The notes under the pieces are model-generated. The model did not search any database. It saw nothing but the letters and a program-made list of their open reading frames with translations, and was not told the origin of the DNA. From contig OZ241847.1 in NCBI GenBank assembly GCA_965202915.1, forward strand, positions 1,612,001-1,676,000: 64,000 nucleotides of DNA, read 5' to 3'. Made by a program: the position numbers and the translations under genes. How positions within the stretch are numbered: the stretch's first letter is position 1; each line of letters opens with the position of its first letter. Of this stretch, positions 43,861 through 53,237 are shown one piece after another. The stretch comes from G965202915 sp965202915. GTDB taxonomy: Bacteria; Pseudomonadota; Gammaproteobacteria; Eutrophobiales; Eutrophobiaceae.

Positions 43861-45282
43861 ATGAGTTTTAACAATGCCAAACCCTGGGGCGGGCGATTTA
43901 CCGCAAACACCGATGAATTTGTCGAGATTTTCACCGAATCGGTGTCCTGCGATCAACGTCTTTACCCCTACGATATCATCGGCTCCGTCGCGCATGTAAA
44001 GATGCTGGCGAAAGTCGGAGTGCTGACGCAGCCGGAGAGTGATCAGATCACCGCCGCGCTCCATGCCATCAAGGCCGACATGGACGCCGGCAGATTTAAC
44101 TGGTCGGTCGCGCTGGAAGACGTGCATATGAATATCGAAACCGAGCTCATCAACCGTATCGGCGAGACCGGTAAAAAGCTACACACCGGCCGCTCCCGCA
44201 ACGATCAGGTGGCCACCGATATGCGGCTGTATCTTATCGATGAAACCCAACAGATACAGGCACTGATTGCCGGAGTGCTGGGGGCGCTGGTCGATATCGC
44301 CGAAATTCACAGTGCCACCATCATGCCCGGTTTTACCCATATGCAGGTGGCGCAACCGGTTACCTTCGGCCATCATCTGCTGGCCTGGTGCGAGATGCTG
44401 TTGCGCGACCGTGAACGGCTGCGCGATTGTGGCCGGCGTTTGAACGTATCGCCGTTGGGCTCGGCGGCGCTGGCCGGCACCGGTTTTCCGATAGACCGCC
44501 GGCAGACCGCCGAAGAGCTCGGATTCTCCGACGTCATCCACAACTCCATGGATGGCGTCAGTGACCGCGATTTTGTGATTGAATTTATTGCCGCCTGTAG
44601 CCTGATCATGATGCACTTGTCGCGCTGGTCGGAGGAGATCATATTATGGACCTCGCCGGCGTTTGAATTTATTGAACTCGGCGACGCCTGGTGTACCGGA
44701 TCGTCGATCATGCCGCAAAAGAAAAATCCGGATATTCCCGAACTGGTGCGCGGCAAAACCGCCAGAGTATATGGCGCCTTAATGACCATGCTGAGCCTGA
44801 TGAAGGCCCAACCCCTGGCCTATAATCGTGATAATCAGGAAGATAAACGGGCCGTGTTTGACACCGTCGATACGGTAAAAATGTGTTTGACGGCCTATGC
44901 CGGCATGGTGCCCACCATCACCGTCAACAGCGCCGGAATGTACGCCATGGCCGCCGACGGCTACAGTACCGCCACCGATCTGGCCGATTATCTGGCGGCC
45001 AAAGGCGTGCCCTTTCGCGAGGCGCATTCCATAGTCGGGGAGATCGTGGGCCATGCGATCCGCGAGAAAAACACCCTGGAGCAGCTTTCATTGCAGGAAC
45101 TGCGCAGTTTTTCCGATAAAATAGAACAGGATATCTACGCCTGTCTCAGCCTCGAAGGTTCGGTGCGGCACAGAAACCACGTCGGCGGCACCGCACCCCG
45201 GCAGGTTGCGATGGCGGTGACCCGAATCAGACAACAACTGCATGCAACAAAGGAGAGCCGTACCGATGAACACCGCGATTAA
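43861..45282 (+). CDS. argH: Argininosuccinate lyase
   Basis: 473 residues. The fumarase-superfamily signature GSSIMPQKKNPD, TGRSRNDQVATDMRLYL and FTHMQVAQPVTFGHHLLAW are present. It cleaves argininosuccinate to arginine and fumarate. First gene of argH-asmA-mutY-yggX; the asmA start lies within its last codons. Confidence 0.96.
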   Translation: MSFNNAKPWGGRFTANTDEFVEIFTESVSCDQRLYPYDIIGSVAHVKMLAKVGVLTQPESDQITAALHAIKADMDAGRFNWSVALEDVHMNIETELINRIGETGKKLHTGRSRNDQVATDMRLYLIDETQQIQALIAGVLGALVDIAEIHSATIMPGFTHMQVAQPVTFGHHLLAWCEMLLRDRERLRDCGRRLNVSPLGSAALAGTGFPIDRRQTAEELGFSDVIHNSMDGVSDRDFVIEFIAACSLIMMHLSRWSEEIILWTSPAFEFIELGDAWCTGSSIMPQKKNPDIPELVRGKTARVYGALMTMLSLMKAQPLAYNRDNQEDKRAVFDTVDTVKMCLTAYAGMVPTITVNSAGMYAMAADGYSTATDLADYLAAKGVPFREAHSIVGEIVGHAIREKNTLEQLSLQELRSFSDKIEQDIYACLSLEGSVRHRNHVGGTAPRQVAMAVTRIRQQLHATKESRTDEHRD

Positions 45283-48200
45283 AGTATTGATTGCATTGAT
45301 GGTTATCGTGGCGGTGGTGATCGGCACGCTGATCATTATCACCGCCCGCCTGGATTTGAATGATTACCGGGACGAGATCACCGATTTTCTGCAAAAATCA
45401 ACCGGCCGCAGCGTTGTGCTGGCAGGCGAACTTTCCCACACCCTCTACCCCTGGCTGAGCCTGGAGACCGGCGGCATCATCGTCGGCAATCCCTCCGGCT
45501 TTGATGACGGCGCCTTTCTCAGCCTGGAGGGCTTGAAGATCCGGGTCAAGACCCTACCGCTGTTGCGTAATGTATTGAAGATCGATACCCTGAAAATACA
45601 GGGTATGCGCCTGCATCTGGTCAAAAACGGGGATGGGCGCGGTAATTGGGATGATTTGATGGAACCGACCGTAACCCCGCGGGAAAAGGCGGCGGCACCG
45701 CTGGCGGCACTGTTACTCGGAGGCATCGATATACGGGACGCCGCATTGACCTGGACCGATCATCACGAAAACAGGACCGCCACCATCACCGACGCCGATC
45801 TGCAAACCGGTGAACTGGTCGTCGGACAGCCGGTTGAATTGCGCGCATCCATGCGGCTGGCGGCCGACCGCCCCGATATCAAAGCGGCGATCAATCTGAA
45901 CGGTACGATAGTGTATCAACAACGCGGCGATCAACTCACCATCCGCCCGTTGGCGATGGAAGCCGACCTGGAGGGTAAAAATATTCCCACGGGACAAAAC
46001 CGGCTGATCTTGACCACCGCGATGGAACTGAATCGGGATGCAGGCACCGCCGAACTGTCCGATATTAATATCAAGCTGCTGGCAAGCACCGCAACCGGCG
46101 GCCTGCGTATCGAACAACTGGACACCCCCTCACCCTCATTTGCGGCGACGCTGGCCGTCCGGGGCGAAGATATATCGGCCCTGTTCAAGGCGGCGGAAGT
46201 GGAACCGCTGGCGAGTCAATTAAGCGGATTATCCGATAGAAGTTTTGATATTAAAACCGCTATCGACGCCGACGCCGCCGGCGGGGATATTAACATCAGC
46301 CTGTTCAATGCACACATATTGGGCGCCAATATTCAGGCGGAGGCGCACGCCCGCAACCGTTTTTCCGGCACGCCGGCGGTGCGGGCGCGGATTGACGCAC
46401 AGGGTCCCGATCTGCCGGCCCTGTTCGGGATCGCCGGTGCATTGGATGCAAGGCTGGCGAGGGTCGCGCAACAACTGCGGGCGGTTAAGGATAAATCGTT
46501 TCATATTAAAACCGACTTTGACGCCGATCTGAAAAGCGGGCGGATAGACCTGACCACTCTGGATATAAACGCCGCGGATTTAATCCTGAGCGGAGACCTG
46601 CAAACGCAACGGCTGCGATCACTAACGCCGGCGTTAAAAGGCCGCATCGATGCTCAGGGCAGCGATCTGCCGACCCTGATGGCGGCTATCGGCGTGTTTT
46701 TGGAACCGGACAATGCGCTTTCCGTCCATGCCGGCAAATTGGCCGCACTCCGACAAAAATCGTTCATGCTGGCAAGCCGGTTTGACGCCGATCTGCAAAC
46801 CGGCACGCTCAGTCTGCCGACCCTGGAGGCCCGGGCATTGGGGTTTGAACTCGCCGCTGAATTGGCCGGTGATAATATCCATCGGCCCAAGGGCGTCTTA
46901 AAGGGCGACTTAAACGGCGGCTTAAACGGCAAACTGCGGCTGAGCCATCCCAACCCGGCGCCGATTTTAAGCGCACTCGATCAGGCCGGCCTGGCGCAAA
47001 CCCTGCAATCGTTTGTCGTCAATACCGATATATCCGGCAATCCGGCACGGCTTAGCCTGCAACCCCTGACGTTAAAGGCCGTGCTTGCCGGCGACCGGAT
47101 CGCCGATGGCCGGGCTGAACTGACCGTCAACGCCGACACCCTGTTGGATCTCAGGACACAGGACCTGAATATCAACCGGTTTTCAATCTCAGGTCTGGGC
47201 CTGGATATCCACGGCCGGCTCAGCGCCCAGCAATATCTCAGCGATCCGGTATTTGGCGGCGAATTATCGGTGGCGCCGTTTAATCTAAAAACACTGATGC
47301 GGCGATTGAACCAGACACCGCCGGAGACCGCCGACAGCGGCGCCTTCAATACCGTGGCGATCACCGACACCGCCTTTACCGGCAGCCAAAAGGGTCTGGA
47401 GGTCTCCCAATTCAAGGCCACGCTGGATGATTCCAATATACAGGGTTCCTTCAGCGCCAGAGTGCCTGAGCAGACCGAATACCAGTTTGGCATTGCGATA
47501 GACCGGATCGATGCCGACCGCTATCTGCCGCCGGCGGGTGCAGATTCCCCTCCCGTCACCCCGGAAACGGCCGCGGCCGCGGCCGCCGGCAAATTACCCC
47601 TGGAAACTCTGCGCGCCCTTAACCTCAAGGGGGATCTGGCTATCGGGGAATTGATGATCTCCGGCGCAACGCTGACTCAGGCACGCCTCAGCATGAACGC
47701 CAAAGACGGCCTCATCACCCTGGCGCCGGTCACGGCCATGCTCTATGACGGCAGTTACAGCGGCGGGATCACCCTCGACGCCAAAGGCGATGAACCACTC
47801 CTGAGCATGAAAACCGATTTCGCCAATATCAACCTCCAACCCCTGCTGACCGATCTCGCCGACGGTGCCAACCTGCACGGCACAGGCAATATTTCTCTGG
47901 CCGTAAATTCCAGAGGCGGTGACGTGCATACACTCAAGCGCCATTTGTCCGGGAATGGCCGTATCGATCTTCGCGCCGGAGTATTAAAAGGCATGGATAT
48001 CCCCGGCGTCTTGCGGCAGATCGAAGTGCTGTATGAATCCAAACGCATAGGCAGGGTCGATAAAGGCGAACAAACACGGTTTGATTCACTCACCGGCAGC
48101 CTGAATATCGAAAATGGCGTGGTGGCCAATGACGACTTATTGATGACCGCTCCGGGGTTCACCGTGAACGGCAAGGGCACCTTACTGGACCTGAATGACG

Positions 48201-48553
48201 CAAGCTGGAAATATAAATTCATCGTCAGCGTCGATGACGCTCAGGCAACCCTGGGTGAACAACGCTACAACCTGGGAGGCTACAGCCTGGGGATAAACTG
48301 TGGCGGCAGGCTGATAGAGAAAAAATGCACCCCGGACGTTAAAACCATCCTGCAGGCCCTGCTCAAGGGCAAGCTCAAGGATAAAGTCAAGGATAAAGTC
48401 AAGCACATCATCGGCGATAAACTGCCCATCAGGATACCGGGGCTGAGTACCGAGCCGGCACCTGAGCCGGCGGAATCGAACGCCCCACCGCAGACCCGGC
48501 CTGAGGATGCGGCCGAGAAGGCGGTCAAGAAACTGCTGGATAAGATATTCTGA
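45266..48553 (+). CDS. AsmA-family envelope protein
   Basis: 1095 residues from ATG 45266, following GGAGAGCC. An N-terminal membrane helix (about 6-26) anchors a long periplasmic beta-rich protein with the AsmA start LNDYRDEITDFLQKSTGRSVVL and the AsmA C-terminal domain (about 860-1020; LHGTGNISLAVNSRGGDVHTLKRHLSGNGRIDL). The middle has several repeats of the form LPALFGIAGALDARL...LRAVKDKSFHIKTDFDADL. Such AsmA-like proteins bridge inner and outer membranes and are implicated in phospholipid transport. It overlaps argH and mutY. Confidence 0.88.
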   Translation: MNTAIKVLIALMVIVAVVIGTLIIITARLDLNDYRDEITDFLQKSTGRSVVLAGELSHTLYPWLSLETGGIIVGNPSGFDDGAFLSLEGLKIRVKTLPLLRNVLKIDTLKIQGMRLHLVKNGDGRGNWDDLMEPTVTPREKAAAPLAALLLGGIDIRDAALTWTDHHENRTATITDADLQTGELVVGQPVELRASMRLAADRPDIKAAINLNGTIVYQQRGDQLTIRPLAMEADLEGKNIPTGQNRLILTTAMELNRDAGTAELSDINIKLLASTATGGLRIEQLDTPSPSFAATLAVRGEDISALFKAAEVEPLASQLSGLSDRSFDIKTAIDADAAGGDINISLFNAHILGANIQAEAHARNRFSGTPAVRARIDAQGPDLPALFGIAGALDARLARVAQQLRAVKDKSFHIKTDFDADLKSGRIDLTTLDINAADLILSGDLQTQRLRSLTPALKGRIDAQGSDLPTLMAAIGVFLEPDNALSVHAGKLAALRQKSFMLASRFDADLQTGTLSLPTLEARALGFELAAELAGDNIHRPKGVLKGDLNGGLNGKLRLSHPNPAPILSALDQAGLAQTLQSFVVNTDISGNPARLSLQPLTLKAVLAGDRIADGRAELTVNADTLLDLRTQDLNINRFSISGLGLDIHGRLSAQQYLSDPVFGGELSVAPFNLKTLMRRLNQTPPETADSGAFNTVAITDTAFTGSQKGLEVSQFKATLDDSNIQGSFSARVPEQTEYQFGIAIDRIDADRYLPPAGADSPPVTPETAAAAAAGKLPLETLRALNLKGDLAIGELMISGATLTQARLSMNAKDGLITLAPVTAMLYDGSYSGGITLDAKGDEPLLSMKTDFANINLQPLLTDLADGANLHGTGNISLAVNSRGGDVHTLKRHLSGNGRIDLRAGVLKGMDIPGVLRQIEVLYESKRIGRVDKGEQTRFDSLTGSLNIENGVVANDDLLMTAPGFTVNGKGTLLDLNDASWKYKFIVSVDDAQATLGEQRYNLGGYSLGINCGGRLIEKKCTPDVKTILQALLKGKLKDKVKDKVKHIIGDKLPIRIPGLSTEPAPEPAESNAPPQTRPEDAAEKAVKKLLDKIF

Positions 48554-49677
48554 TGCCGGCCGGGGGGGATGATTTGGCCCCGGACGGGCATGGTTTTGCC
48601 GACCATGGTTTTGCAGATTTACTACGGGCGTGGTATCGGCGCCATGGCCGGCATGATCTGCCCTGGCAGCGAAACCGCGATCCCTATTGCATCTGGATTT
48701 CTGAGATCATGCTGCAACAAACACGGGTGCACACCGTGATCCCGTATTTCTCCCGGTTCATCCACAGATTCCCAAACCCGGCGTCATTGGCCGCGGCCGG
48801 GCTGGATGAAGTGCTGCACCTTTGGAGCGGTTTGGGATACTACGCTCGCGCCCGTGCGCTGCATCGCTGTGCGCGCATGATCTGCAATGATCATGCCGGC
48901 GAGTTCCCCACCGATATTGATGTATTGCTGAAATTACCCGGAATAGGCCGCTCCACCGCCGGCGCGATATTGTCCCTGTCCCTGGGCCGGCGGCAGCCGA
49001 TACTGGATGGCAACGTCAAACGGGTATTGACCCGTTACCGGGCGATCCGGGGCTGGCCGGGAACAAGGCAAATCCAAACCCGGCTCTGGGCGCTGGCGGA
49101 GCAGTTGACCCCGGAAGATCACGTTGCCGAATACAATCAGGCGATCATGGATCTGGGGGCGACGGTCTGCGTGCGCCGCTCCCCCGACTGCACCGGCTGT
49201 CCATTGACCAACACCTGCCGGGCAAACCGCCTGGGGGTGCAGCATGATCTGCCGTCTCCGAAACCGAAACCAAACCGGCCGCTGAAAACGACCCGATTTA
49301 TAATGCTGGAAAATCACCGGGGCGAAGTATTCCTGCAGCAAAGACCGCCGACCGGGGTCTGGGGCGGCCTCTGGAGTTTCCCCGAATGCGCCGCCGAAAC
49401 CGACCTGCAACAATGGATCTATGATACACTCGGCTATAAGGTGTTGGGATGTACCGAAAAGCGAACGATCAGGCATACTTTCAGTCATTTTCACCTGGAT
49501 ATCACGCCGGTTCATGTACGGGTTAAACCCTTGCCGGCAATGCCCCCTGGAATGCCCCCCGGAATACTCAGGGAAACCGCACCGCATTACTGGTATTCTG
49601 CTAAGGAGCCACCGCGCCTGGGCCTGCCGGCGCCGGTAAAGCGACTTCTTAAATTATCCTTTGGAGACATGAAATGA
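48553..49677 (+). CDS. mutY: Adenine DNA glycosylase MutY
   Basis: 374 residues. WISEIMLQQTRVHTVIPYF, the helix-hairpin-helix LPGIGRSTAGAILSLS with catalytic aspartate in DGNVKRVLTRY, the four-cysteine iron-sulfur loop (VCVRRSPDCTGCPLTNTC), and a C-terminal NUDIX-like domain. It removes adenine mispaired with 8-oxoguanine. Stop and start codons overlap with asmA (TGATG) and yggX (ATGA). Confidence 0.95.
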   Translation: MPAGGDDLAPDGHGFADHGFADLLRAWYRRHGRHDLPWQRNRDPYCIWISEIMLQQTRVHTVIPYFSRFIHRFPNPASLAAAGLDEVLHLWSGLGYYARARALHRCARMICNDHAGEFPTDIDVLLKLPGIGRSTAGAILSLSLGRRQPILDGNVKRVLTRYRAIRGWPGTRQIQTRLWALAEQLTPEDHVAEYNQAIMDLGATVCVRRSPDCTGCPLTNTCRANRLGVQHDLPSPKPKPNRPLKTTRFIMLENHRGEVFLQQRPPTGVWGGLWSFPECAAETDLQQWIYDTLGYKVLGCTEKRTIRHTFSHFHLDITPVHVRVKPLPAMPPGMPPGILRETAPHYWYSAKEPPRLGLPAPVKRLLKLSFGDMK

Positions 49678-49943
49678 GCCGTATGGTTGAATGCGTAAAA
49701 CTGCAAAAGCAAGCCGAGGGGCTAAAGACCGCGCCCTATCCCGGTGATCTGGGGCGGCGTATTTTTGAGCGGGTATCACAGCAGGCATGGCAAATGTGGT
49801 TATCCCATCAGACCATGCTGATCAATGAATATCGCCTGACCCCGATGGAACCCAAAGCGAGGCAGTTTCTGGAGCAGGAGATGGAGAAATTCTTTTTTGG
49901 CGGGGGGTCTGAGCGGCCTGAGGAATATACGCCGCCGGTTTGA
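49674..49943 (+). CDS. yggX: Probable Fe(2+)-trafficking protein
   Basis: 89 residues: MVECVKLQKQAEGLKTAPYPGDLGRRIFE and WQMWLSHQTMLINEYRL are typical. YggX protects iron-sulfur enzymes such as MutY from oxidation, and its adjacency to mutY is conserved. The cysteine in VECVKL is retained. Confidence 0.95.
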   Translation: MSRMVECVKLQKQAEGLKTAPYPGDLGRRIFERVSQQAWQMWLSHQTMLINEYRLTPMEPKARQFLEQEMEKFFFGGGSERPEEYTPPV

Positions 49944-49973
49944 ATATAATAAAACAACGCACGACGCCTAACT

Positions 49974-50165
49974 CCCCCCCTGATAAGGGGGGGTTGGGGG
50001 GGGTTCCAAACCCGTCTTTCTTTGCAGTCCGGAAATCCGGGTCGCTCAGAAAATTCGGCGTGCCGAGTGTGTGTTGTATCGGGGTCAGGAGACCCCGACT
50101 CCTATAAAAAAACAACACATTTAAATATAATTAAACAAAAGGAGGACGGGTTTTCAACCCGTCCT
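49974..50165. repeat. Modular repeat cluster 2 with C7/G7 hairpin
   Basis: Thirty bases after yggX lies a hairpin of seven C, TGATAA and seven G (49974-49993). Then come the linker GCAGTCCGGAAATCCGGGTCGC, the hairpin TCGGGGTC/GACCCCGA with one mismatch, the linker TTTAAATATAATTAAACAAA and a half element GGAGGACGGGTTTTCAACCCGTCC. No coding sequence is present between 49944 and 50180. Confidence 0.85.
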
Positions 50166-50180
50166 TAATAAAACATTAAC

Positions 50181-50303
50181 CTGGAGGCCGCGGCGGCGCC
50201 GGCGACGGATACTCCAAAAAGAAAATTGACCAAGCGGGATCTGGAACGGCAAGCACGTCCGGGTGAGACCTGGGAGGATGTACGAGAGAGGTTAAAGTTA
50301 TGA
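50181..50303 (+). pseudogene. C-terminal fragment of a small basic protein gene
   Basis: An open frame with no start in the non-repeat sequence reads LEAAAAPATDTPKRKLTKRDL, then RQARPGETWEDVRERLKL and TGA. It has the look of the end of a short basic protein. Its stop overlaps the next gene's start (ATGA), an operon-like coupling. The left side is cut by a modular-repeat half element. I cannot name the family; some antitoxins have similar tails. Confidence 0.4.
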
Positions 50304-50530
50304 GTATGATCAATGCGGAAGTGCGACGGGCTTTCATAGAGGCCGGCGTCAGTGAGGAAACTGCCGAGGCCGCGGCGAGCTCGGTCGGGGATATAAACCA
50401 TCTGGTTACGAAGGCTGATTTGAAAGACTTTGAGATCAAATTAGTGAACTGGATGGTTGGGGCAATGATTGCACAAGCTGGCCTGGTCGTTGCTCTGATT
50501 TTAGGATTGCTACCGATGTTGTTGCGGTAG
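50300..50530 (+). CDS. Small membrane protein of DUF1640/CCDC90-like type
   Basis: 76 residues. EVRRAFIEAGVSEETAEAAASSV and LVTKADLKDFEIKLVNWMVGAMIAQAGLVVALILG give an N-terminal helix, a very short coiled coil and one C-terminal membrane helix. WMVGAMIAQ matches the end of the proteins at 51266 and 52392 (WIVGAMIAQ), so it is a minimal member of the same group. Start ATG 50300 is coupled to the upstream fragment. Function unknown. Confidence 0.65.
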   Translation: MSMINAEVRRAFIEAGVSEETAEAAASSVGDINHLVTKADLKDFEIKLVNWMVGAMIAQAGLVVALILGLLPMLLR

Positions 50531-50567
50531 ATTAATACCGTCTTGCACCGGTATAAATGCCGGCAAT

Positions 50568-50770
50568 TTCTGGAGTCGGGGTCTCCTGACCCCGATACAA
50601 CACACACTCGGCACGCCGGATTTTCTGAGCGACCCGGATTTCCGGACTGCATCGGGGCTTTTAAATATAATTAAACAAAAGGAGGACGGGTTTTCAACCC
50701 GTAGGCGGGTTTGGAAACCCACCCTCCTGTTTAAAACCCACACTCGACACGCCGGATTCCCCGAGCAACC
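50568..50770. repeat. Modular repeat cluster 3
   Basis: After the small gene the order is: hairpin TCGGGGTC/GACCCCGA (with a mismatch), linker with CGGCACGCCGGATTTTCTGAG and GCATCGGGGCTTTTAAATATA, then a full composite element at 50680-50728 with outer stem AGGAGG/CCTCCT and two inner hairpins, then a second linker copy. Nothing here is coding. Confidence 0.9.
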
Positions 50771-50783
50771 CGGATTTCCGAAC

Positions 50784-51122
50784 TGCATCGGGACTTTGCT
50801 CGAACTGGGCTGTGAGGGGGGATGAGTTGTGGGGTTGACGGTATTGTTGATTGTTTTACCCGCAACGGGAGTTACGGGCTCCTGTGACGGCGGTGCTGCA
50901 TCGGGATTTTGCTTGGACTGGGCTGTGGGGGGAGCTGAGTTGTGGGGTTGATGATGTTGTTGGTTTTTCTATACCCGCAACGGGAGTTACGGGCTCCTGT
51001 AACGGTGGTGCTGCACCGGGATTTTGCCTGGATTGGACTGTGAGGGGGCTGAGTTGGGGGGTTGACGGTATTGTTGATTGTTTTACCCGCGACGGGAGTC
51101 ACGGGCTCCTGTAATGAGCAGT
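50784..51122 (+). repeat. Three tandem units of about 113-115 bp
   Basis: Units begin at about 50784, 50897 and 51012. Each contains TGCATCGGGATTTTGCT or a variant, GGGCTGTGAGGGGG, GTTGTGGGGTTGACGGTATT and CGGGAGTTACGGGCTCCTGT. The last block is itself a near palindrome. Bases 50531-51265 are otherwise gene-free. The same array recurs at 51910-52248. Confidence 0.85.
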
Positions 51123-51265
51123 GCAGGCCCCTGCTGAACAATTTTATTTGATAACCGCGTGACGTAGGTCTATACTGGCTATATGAGAGATATGAGCATA
51201 CCGGTAACACCCTGTGGCAAGCGGAAGACCCCTGCCATACCGATAAAATTATCCGGTACCTGAAT

Positions 51266-51688
51266 ATGGAAGCCATCGCATTTGATACGCATAAATTCGT
51301 CAAGCACCTGACTGAATCGGGTTTCACCGAAACGCAGGCGGAAGCCCTGGCCGGTGAGCAGGTCGATATGATTAACAGCAATCTGGCCACCAGGGCGGAT
51401 ATTGTCGAGGTGAAAGCGGACATCGAGAAACTACGCCTGGCCACCCAGTCAGACATAGCCGAGGTGAAAGCGGACATCGAGAAACTGCGCCTGGCCACCC
51501 AGGCGGACATAGAGAAACTGCGCGCGGACACCAAGGCCGACATTGCCGAGGTGAAGGCGGACATCGAGAAGCTGCGCCTCGCCACCCAGGCGGACATTGC
51601 TAATACCGAATCAAGACTGACGCGCTGGATCGTTGGTGCGATGATTGCACAGATCGGCGTGGTTGTCGGGTTGATTAAATTGAGTTGA
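51266..51688 (+). CDS. Coiled-coil membrane protein, DUF1640/CCDC90-like, short copy
   Basis: 140 residues. The N-terminal domain DTHKFVKHLTESGFTETQAEALA is the DUF1640/CCDC90 head. A coiled coil follows (about 42-112), built from 18-residue and 11-residue units such as ADIEKLRLATQ and ADIAEVK. One membrane helix ends the protein (WIVGAMIAQIGVVVGLIKL). Mitochondrial relatives regulate the calcium uniporter; bacterial function is unknown, possibly membrane-anchored trimeric coiled coils. It is the first member of a tandem gene duplication. A modular-repeat hairpin follows its stop by a few bases. Confidence 0.8.
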   Translation: MEAIAFDTHKFVKHLTESGFTETQAEALAGEQVDMINSNLATRADIVEVKADIEKLRLATQSDIAEVKADIEKLRLATQADIEKLRADTKADIAEVKADIEKLRLATQADIANTESRLTRWIVGAMIAQIGVVVGLIKLS

Positions 51689-51690
51689 CA

Positions 51691-51930
51691 GGAGTCGGGG
51701 TCTCCCGACCCCGATACAACCCACACCCGACACGCCGGATTCTCTGAGCGACCGGGATTTCCGGACTGCATCGGGGCTTTTAAATATAAAAAAACAACAC
51801 ATTATTGGAGGACGGGTTTTCAACCCGTAGGCGGGTTTGGAAACCCACCCTCCTGTTTAAAACCCACACTCGGCACGCCGGATTCCCCGAGCAACCCGGA
51901 TTTCCGAACTGCATCGGGACTTTGCTCGAA
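51691..51930. repeat. Modular repeat cluster 4
   Basis: Directly after the TGA: hairpin TCGGGGTC/GACCCCGA (51695-51714), linker with ACACGCCGGATTCTCTGAG and TCGGGGCTTTTAAATATAA, then a composite element at 51807-51854 and another linker. The region 51689-52391 has no gene. Confidence 0.9.
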
Positions 51931-52391
51931 CTGGGCTGTGAGGGGGGATGAGTTGTGGGGTTGACGGTATTGTTGATTGTTTTACCCGCAACGGGAGTTA
52001 CGGGCTCCTGTGACGGCGGTGCTGCATCGGGATTTTGCTTGGACTGGGCTGTGGGGGGAGCTGAGTTGTGGGGTTGATGATGTTGTTGGTTTTTCTATAC
52101 CCGCAACGGGAGTTACGGGCTCCTGTAACGGTGGTGCTGCACCGGGATTTTGCCTGGATTGGACTGTGAGGGGGCTGAGTTGGGGGGTTGACGGTATTGT
52201 TGATTGTTTTACCCGCGACGGGAGTCACGGGCTCCTGTAATGAGCAGTGCAGGCCCCTGCTGAACAATTTTATTTGATAACCGCGTGACGTAGGTCTATA
52301 CTGGCTATATGAGAGATATGAGCATACCGGTAACACCCTGTGGCAAGCGGAAGACCCCTGCCATACCGATAAAATTATCCGGTACCTGAAT

Positions 52392-53237
52392 ATGGAAGCC
52401 ATCGCATTTGATACGCATAAATTCGTCAAGCACCTGACTGAATCGGGTTTCACCGAAACGCAGGCGGAAGCCCTGGCCGGTGAGCAGGTCGATATGATTA
52501 ACAGCAATCTGGCCACCAGGGAGGACATAGAGAAACTACGCCTGACTACCAGCGAGAACATGGAGAAACTACGCTTGGCCACCCAGTCAGACATTGCCGA
52601 GGTGAAGGCGGACATAGAGAAACTGCGCCTGGCCACCAGCGAGGACATGGAGAAACTGCGCCTGGCCACCCAGTCCGACATTGTCGAGGTGAAAGCGGAC
52701 ATCGAGAAACTGCGCCTGGCCACCCAGGCGGACATTGCCGAGGTGAAGGCGGACATAGAGAAACTGCGCCTGGCCACCCAGTCCGACATTGCCGAGGTGA
52801 GGGCGGACATAGAGAAACTGCGCGCGGACACCCAGGCGGATATTGCCGAGGTGAAGGCGGACATAGAGAAACTGCGCGCGGACACCAAGACCGACATTGC
52901 CGAGGTGAAGGCGGACATAGAGAAACTGCGCGCGGACACCAAGACCGACATTGCCGAGGTGAAGGCGGACATAGAGAAACTGCGCGCGGACACCAAGACC
53001 GACATTGCCGAGGTGAAGGCGGACATAGAGAAACTGCGCCTGGCCACCCAGGCGGACATAGAGAAACTGCGCGCGGACACCAAGGCCGACATTGCCGAGG
53101 TGAAGGCGGACATCGAGAAGCTGCGCCTCGCCACCCAGGCGGACATTGCTAATACCGAATCAAGACTGACGCGCTGGATCGTTGGTGCGATGATTGCACA
53201 GATCGGCGTGGTTGTCGGGTTGATTAAATTGAGTTGA
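52392..53237 (+). CDS. Coiled-coil membrane protein, DUF1640/CCDC90-like, expanded copy
   Basis: 281 residues, with head and membrane tail identical to the 140-residue neighbour. The coiled coil is expanded to about 210 residues by 18-residue (54-base) units such as DIAEVKADIEKLRADTKT, several consecutive ones identical at the DNA level (52850-53035). Eleven-plus-seven residue packing makes 18 residues per five helical turns. Recent unequal exchange or slippage is the likely cause. Extra length would extend a stalk from the membrane. Function unknown. Confidence 0.8.
   Translation: MEAIAFDTHKFVKHLTESGFTETQAEALAGEQVDMINSNLATREDIEKLRLTTSENMEKLRLATQSDIAEVKADIEKLRLATSEDMEKLRLATQSDIVEVKADIEKLRLATQADIAEVKADIEKLRLATQSDIAEVRADIEKLRADTQADIAEVKADIEKLRADTKTDIAEVKADIEKLRADTKTDIAEVKADIEKLRADTKTDIAEVKADIEKLRLATQADIEKLRADTKADIAEVKADIEKLRLATQADIANTESRLTRWIVGAMIAQIGVVVGLIKLS

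Larger units (their letters stand above)
50681..51739 (+). repeat. 1.1-kb tandem segmental duplication, copy 1
   Basis: The segment from the GGAGG of a composite element through a coiled-coil gene to the next hairpin and ACACGCCGGA is repeated at 51807-53288 with an offset of 1126 bases. Non-coding parts are nearly identical by eye, with single differences such as CTCGACACG against CTCGGCACG. Copy 2 is longer only because its gene has extra internal repeats. Confidence 0.9.

Noticed and set aside
49974..49993. C7/G7 hairpin after yggX as an intrinsic terminator
   Set aside because: The stem is strong but is followed by G-rich sequence rather than T; it fits the repeat cluster better.
50872..51771. 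299-residue minus-strand ORF over the first duplication copy
   Set aside because: Same antisense artefact of periodic codons, running through palindromic repeats.
52550..53120. Regular 54-bp repeats considered as a CRISPR array
   Set aside because: There are no unique spacers; the repeats keep reading frame and encode a coiled coil, and no cas genes are present.
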